Positions 5,237-6,669 of a stretch of DNA of 6,669 nt are shown here, piece after piece. Position 1 is the first letter of the stretch. Every line of letters begins with the position of its first letter. The position numbers were made by a program, and so were the translations under genes. This DNA comes from DATAYF01 sp036272735 (GTDB taxonomy: Bacteria > Chloroflexota > Ktedonobacteria > Ktedonobacterales > Ktedonobacteraceae). The stretch spans positions 1 through 6,669 of the forward strand of contig DATAYF010000748.1 in the NCBI GenBank assembly GCA_036272735.1. Reading direction: 5' to 3'. The notes under the pieces are model-generated. The model did no database searches, was not told the origin of the DNA, and worked only from the letters and a program-made list of their open reading frames with translations.

Positions 5237-6640
5237 TTATTGCTTGGAATATGAAGCTTGAGAGCCAACAAGTAGTTGGATGGTTGCGGTAAAATGATCG
5301 GCGCGCGCTTGCCAGACCTGGGCAATCTGTTGTAGCTGGGCCTGGGTCTGCCCTAAGCCGAGGTTGCCACTGCCACCGAGATGGTTGCGGGCCTGGAGCC
5401 GCTCGACAAGCTGTTCCTGACTTTCAACAGCGAAAGGGGCCTTACGGTCGAGTTGCGCAAGCACTTCCGCGCCAACAATGCGATAAGCATCGCGGAAAGG
5501 CATATTGTTTTCTTGCGCCAGTTGATAGGCGCGGTCGGTAGCAAAAAGTTCAAAGGTGCAGGCCGCGACCAGGCGTTCGCTATCGACATGCAGGTTGTCG
5601 ATCACCAGCTTGCAGATATCCAGGCTATCCTGCACGAGATCAAGCGCCTCCATGAATGGACGTTTGGTTTCCTGATAATCCATGTTGTAGCCCGAAGGCA
5701 GCCCGCTCACGATGCCCAGGATCTGTTGTTGCAGCGCCAGCATCGTATTGCCACGCGCCCGCACCAGTTCCATCACGCCCACGTTGCGTTTCTGCGGCAT
5801 GATGCTACTGCCAGAGCTCAGTTCTTGCGGGATGCTGAAGAAACCGTATTCGACGGTGGTGAAGAGCAGAATATCCTGCGCGAACTTGCTCAGGTCGAGC
5901 ATAATCTGTGCGAGTGCCTGAACGATAGCAGCCTCGATCTTGCCACGGCTATTTTGCACGTACATCACATTGTTCTGTACGCGCTCGAAGCCAAGCTGAT
6001 CGGCCACGAACTGGCGATCGATGGGCAGCGGGACACCGTAGCCAGCAGCCGAGCCGAGTGGCGATTGGTCGTTGAGTGCATAAGCGGCGGCGAGCAGGTG
6101 CTCGTCATCGAGCAATGACTCGGCGAAGGCGGCAGACCAGAGCGCAACCGACGAGAGCATGGCGCGCTGCATGTGGGTGTAGCCAGGCATAGGCACGTTG
6201 ACGTGGGTCTGAGCAAAGGCGAGTAGCGAGCTACACAACGCGCAAAGCTGCTGGCTGATGTCGTGAAGTTGCTCCTTGCCATACAGTCGCATATCGACGA
6301 GCACCTGGTCGTTGCGCGAGCGTGCCATGTGGATCTTCTTGCCGGCCGCGCCAACGTTGTGTGCCAGGTAGTTTTCGATGCTGGTGTGGACGTCTTCGTC
6401 GGAAGGTTGGATGATGAACTGGTGCGCCGCCTCTTGTTCTAAAATGGTGCAGAGGGCCTGTTTAATAGCCTGGTGCTCTTCGCTGCTCAGGACGCCGATA
6501 TGGTGCAGCATGGCGACGTGAGCCAGCGAACCCCAGACATCGTGGCGTATGAGTCGCGTATCGAGGACGCTATTTTGTGCGGCTTCATAGCTCTCTACCT
6601 GTTGGTAGACGCTATACCCCTTTTGCCAGAGCTTACTCAT
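5237..6640 (-). CDS. argH: Argininosuccinate lyase
   Basis: Splits argininosuccinate into arginine and fumarate, the last step of arginine synthesis. It belongs to the fumarase/aspartase superfamily, and active enzymes are homotetramers whose active sites draw on three subunits. The 467 residues fit the family. HTSIE (85-89), ARSRNDQV (106-113), PGYTHMQRA (152-160, with the conserved His156), PLGSAAGYG (194-202) and the flexible signature loop GSSIMPQKRN (277-286, containing the catalytic Ser) appear in order. The loop continues Lys-Arg-Asn-Val where most members have Lys-Lys-Asn-Pro, and FRDAYRIVG (382-390) has Tyr where His is usual. The N-terminus (SKLWQK, later GSLAHVAMLHHIG) and the LGSAAGYG block recall the Bacteroidetes-like branch more than the E. 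coli branch. The ATG at 6640 has AAGGAG ten bases upstream. It is the first gene of the visible argH-argG run; genes further upstream lie outside the window. Confidence 0.95.
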   Translation of the reverse strand: MSKLWQKGYSVYQQVESYEAAQNSVLDTRLIRHDVWGSLAHVAMLHHIGVLSSEEHQAIKQALCTILEQEAAHQFIIQPSDEDVHTSIENYLAHNVGAAGKKIHMARSRNDQVLVDMRLYGKEQLHDISQQLCALCSSLLAFAQTHVNVPMPGYTHMQRAMLSSVALWSAAFAESLLDDEHLLAAAYALNDQSPLGSAAGYGVPLPIDRQFVADQLGFERVQNNVMYVQNSRGKIEAAIVQALAQIMLDLSKFAQDILLFTTVEYGFFSIPQELSSGSSIMPQKRNVGVMELVRARGNTMLALQQQILGIVSGLPSGYNMDYQETKRPFMEALDLVQDSLDICKLVIDNLHVDSERLVAACTFELFATDRAYQLAQENNMPFRDAYRIVGAEVLAQLDRKAPFAVESQEQLVERLQARNHLGGSGNLGLGQTQAQLQQIAQVWQARADHFTATIQLLVGSQASYSKQ

Positions 6641-6650
6641 AGCAGGTTTA

Positions 6651-6656
6651 CTCCTT
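6651..6656 (-). promoter_or_regulatory. Ribosome binding site of argH
   Basis: On the minus strand this reads AAGGAG, ten bases before the ATG at 6640. It is a strong site with slightly long spacing and confirms the argH start. The promoter of the cluster must lie further out, beyond the window end. Confidence 0.65.
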
Positions 6657-6669
6657 CAACGGCAGGTAT

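Noticed and set aside
5381..6118. Long plus-strand open frame (245 codons) opposite argH
   Set aside because: Antisense shadow of argH; a His- and Gln-rich translation without a recognisable fold or ribosome site.

Overview
The window holds five protein-coding genes and no RNA gene, mobile element or CRISPR array that I can support. My best guess for the source is a soil-type Chloroflexota, probably Ktedonobacteria. This rests on mixed, mid-50s-like GC content, a large multi-membrane protein with an N-terminal Ser-Asp-Glu loop of a type I associate with that group, and unusual versions of ArgG, ArgH and ArgF. It is an inference from memory of these families, not a database result.

Layout. 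Bases 1-35 are the tail beyond the first gene and show nothing recognisable. A YdjA-like nitroreductase lies on the minus strand (36-608, possibly starting at a TTG at 644). A divergent intergenic region (about 609/645-877) carries a perfect TATAAT box facing the nitroreductase and, next to the following gene, a perfect 12-bp inverted repeat (813-824 / 860-871). A 567-residue polytopic membrane protein on the plus strand (878-2581) looks like a GT-C-type glycosyltransferase. A 75-bp convergent gap (2582-2656) has only weak 5-bp stems and no clear terminator.

The rest of the window is an arginine cluster on the minus strand, read right to left: argH (6640-5237), argG (5162-3897) and an ornithine carbamoyltransferase gene of the argF type (3634-2657). 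Together they encode the last three steps of arginine synthesis: ornithine + carbamoyl phosphate to citrulline (ArgF), citrulline + aspartate to argininosuccinate (ArgG), and argininosuccinate to arginine + fumarate (ArgH). argH and argG are 74 bp apart, each with a good Shine-Dalgarno sequence, and probably share a transcript. argF is set off by a 259-bp spacer with a 9-bp-stem inverted repeat, has visibly lower GC, and encodes a divergent transcarbamylase that lacks two of the usual ornithine-side motifs. It may have its own promoter and its own history.

The window is mostly ordinary metabolism. The items most worth a second look are the divergent ArgF, the inverted repeat ahead of the membrane protein, and the altered flexible loop of ArgH. 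I did not find a new multi-gene system.
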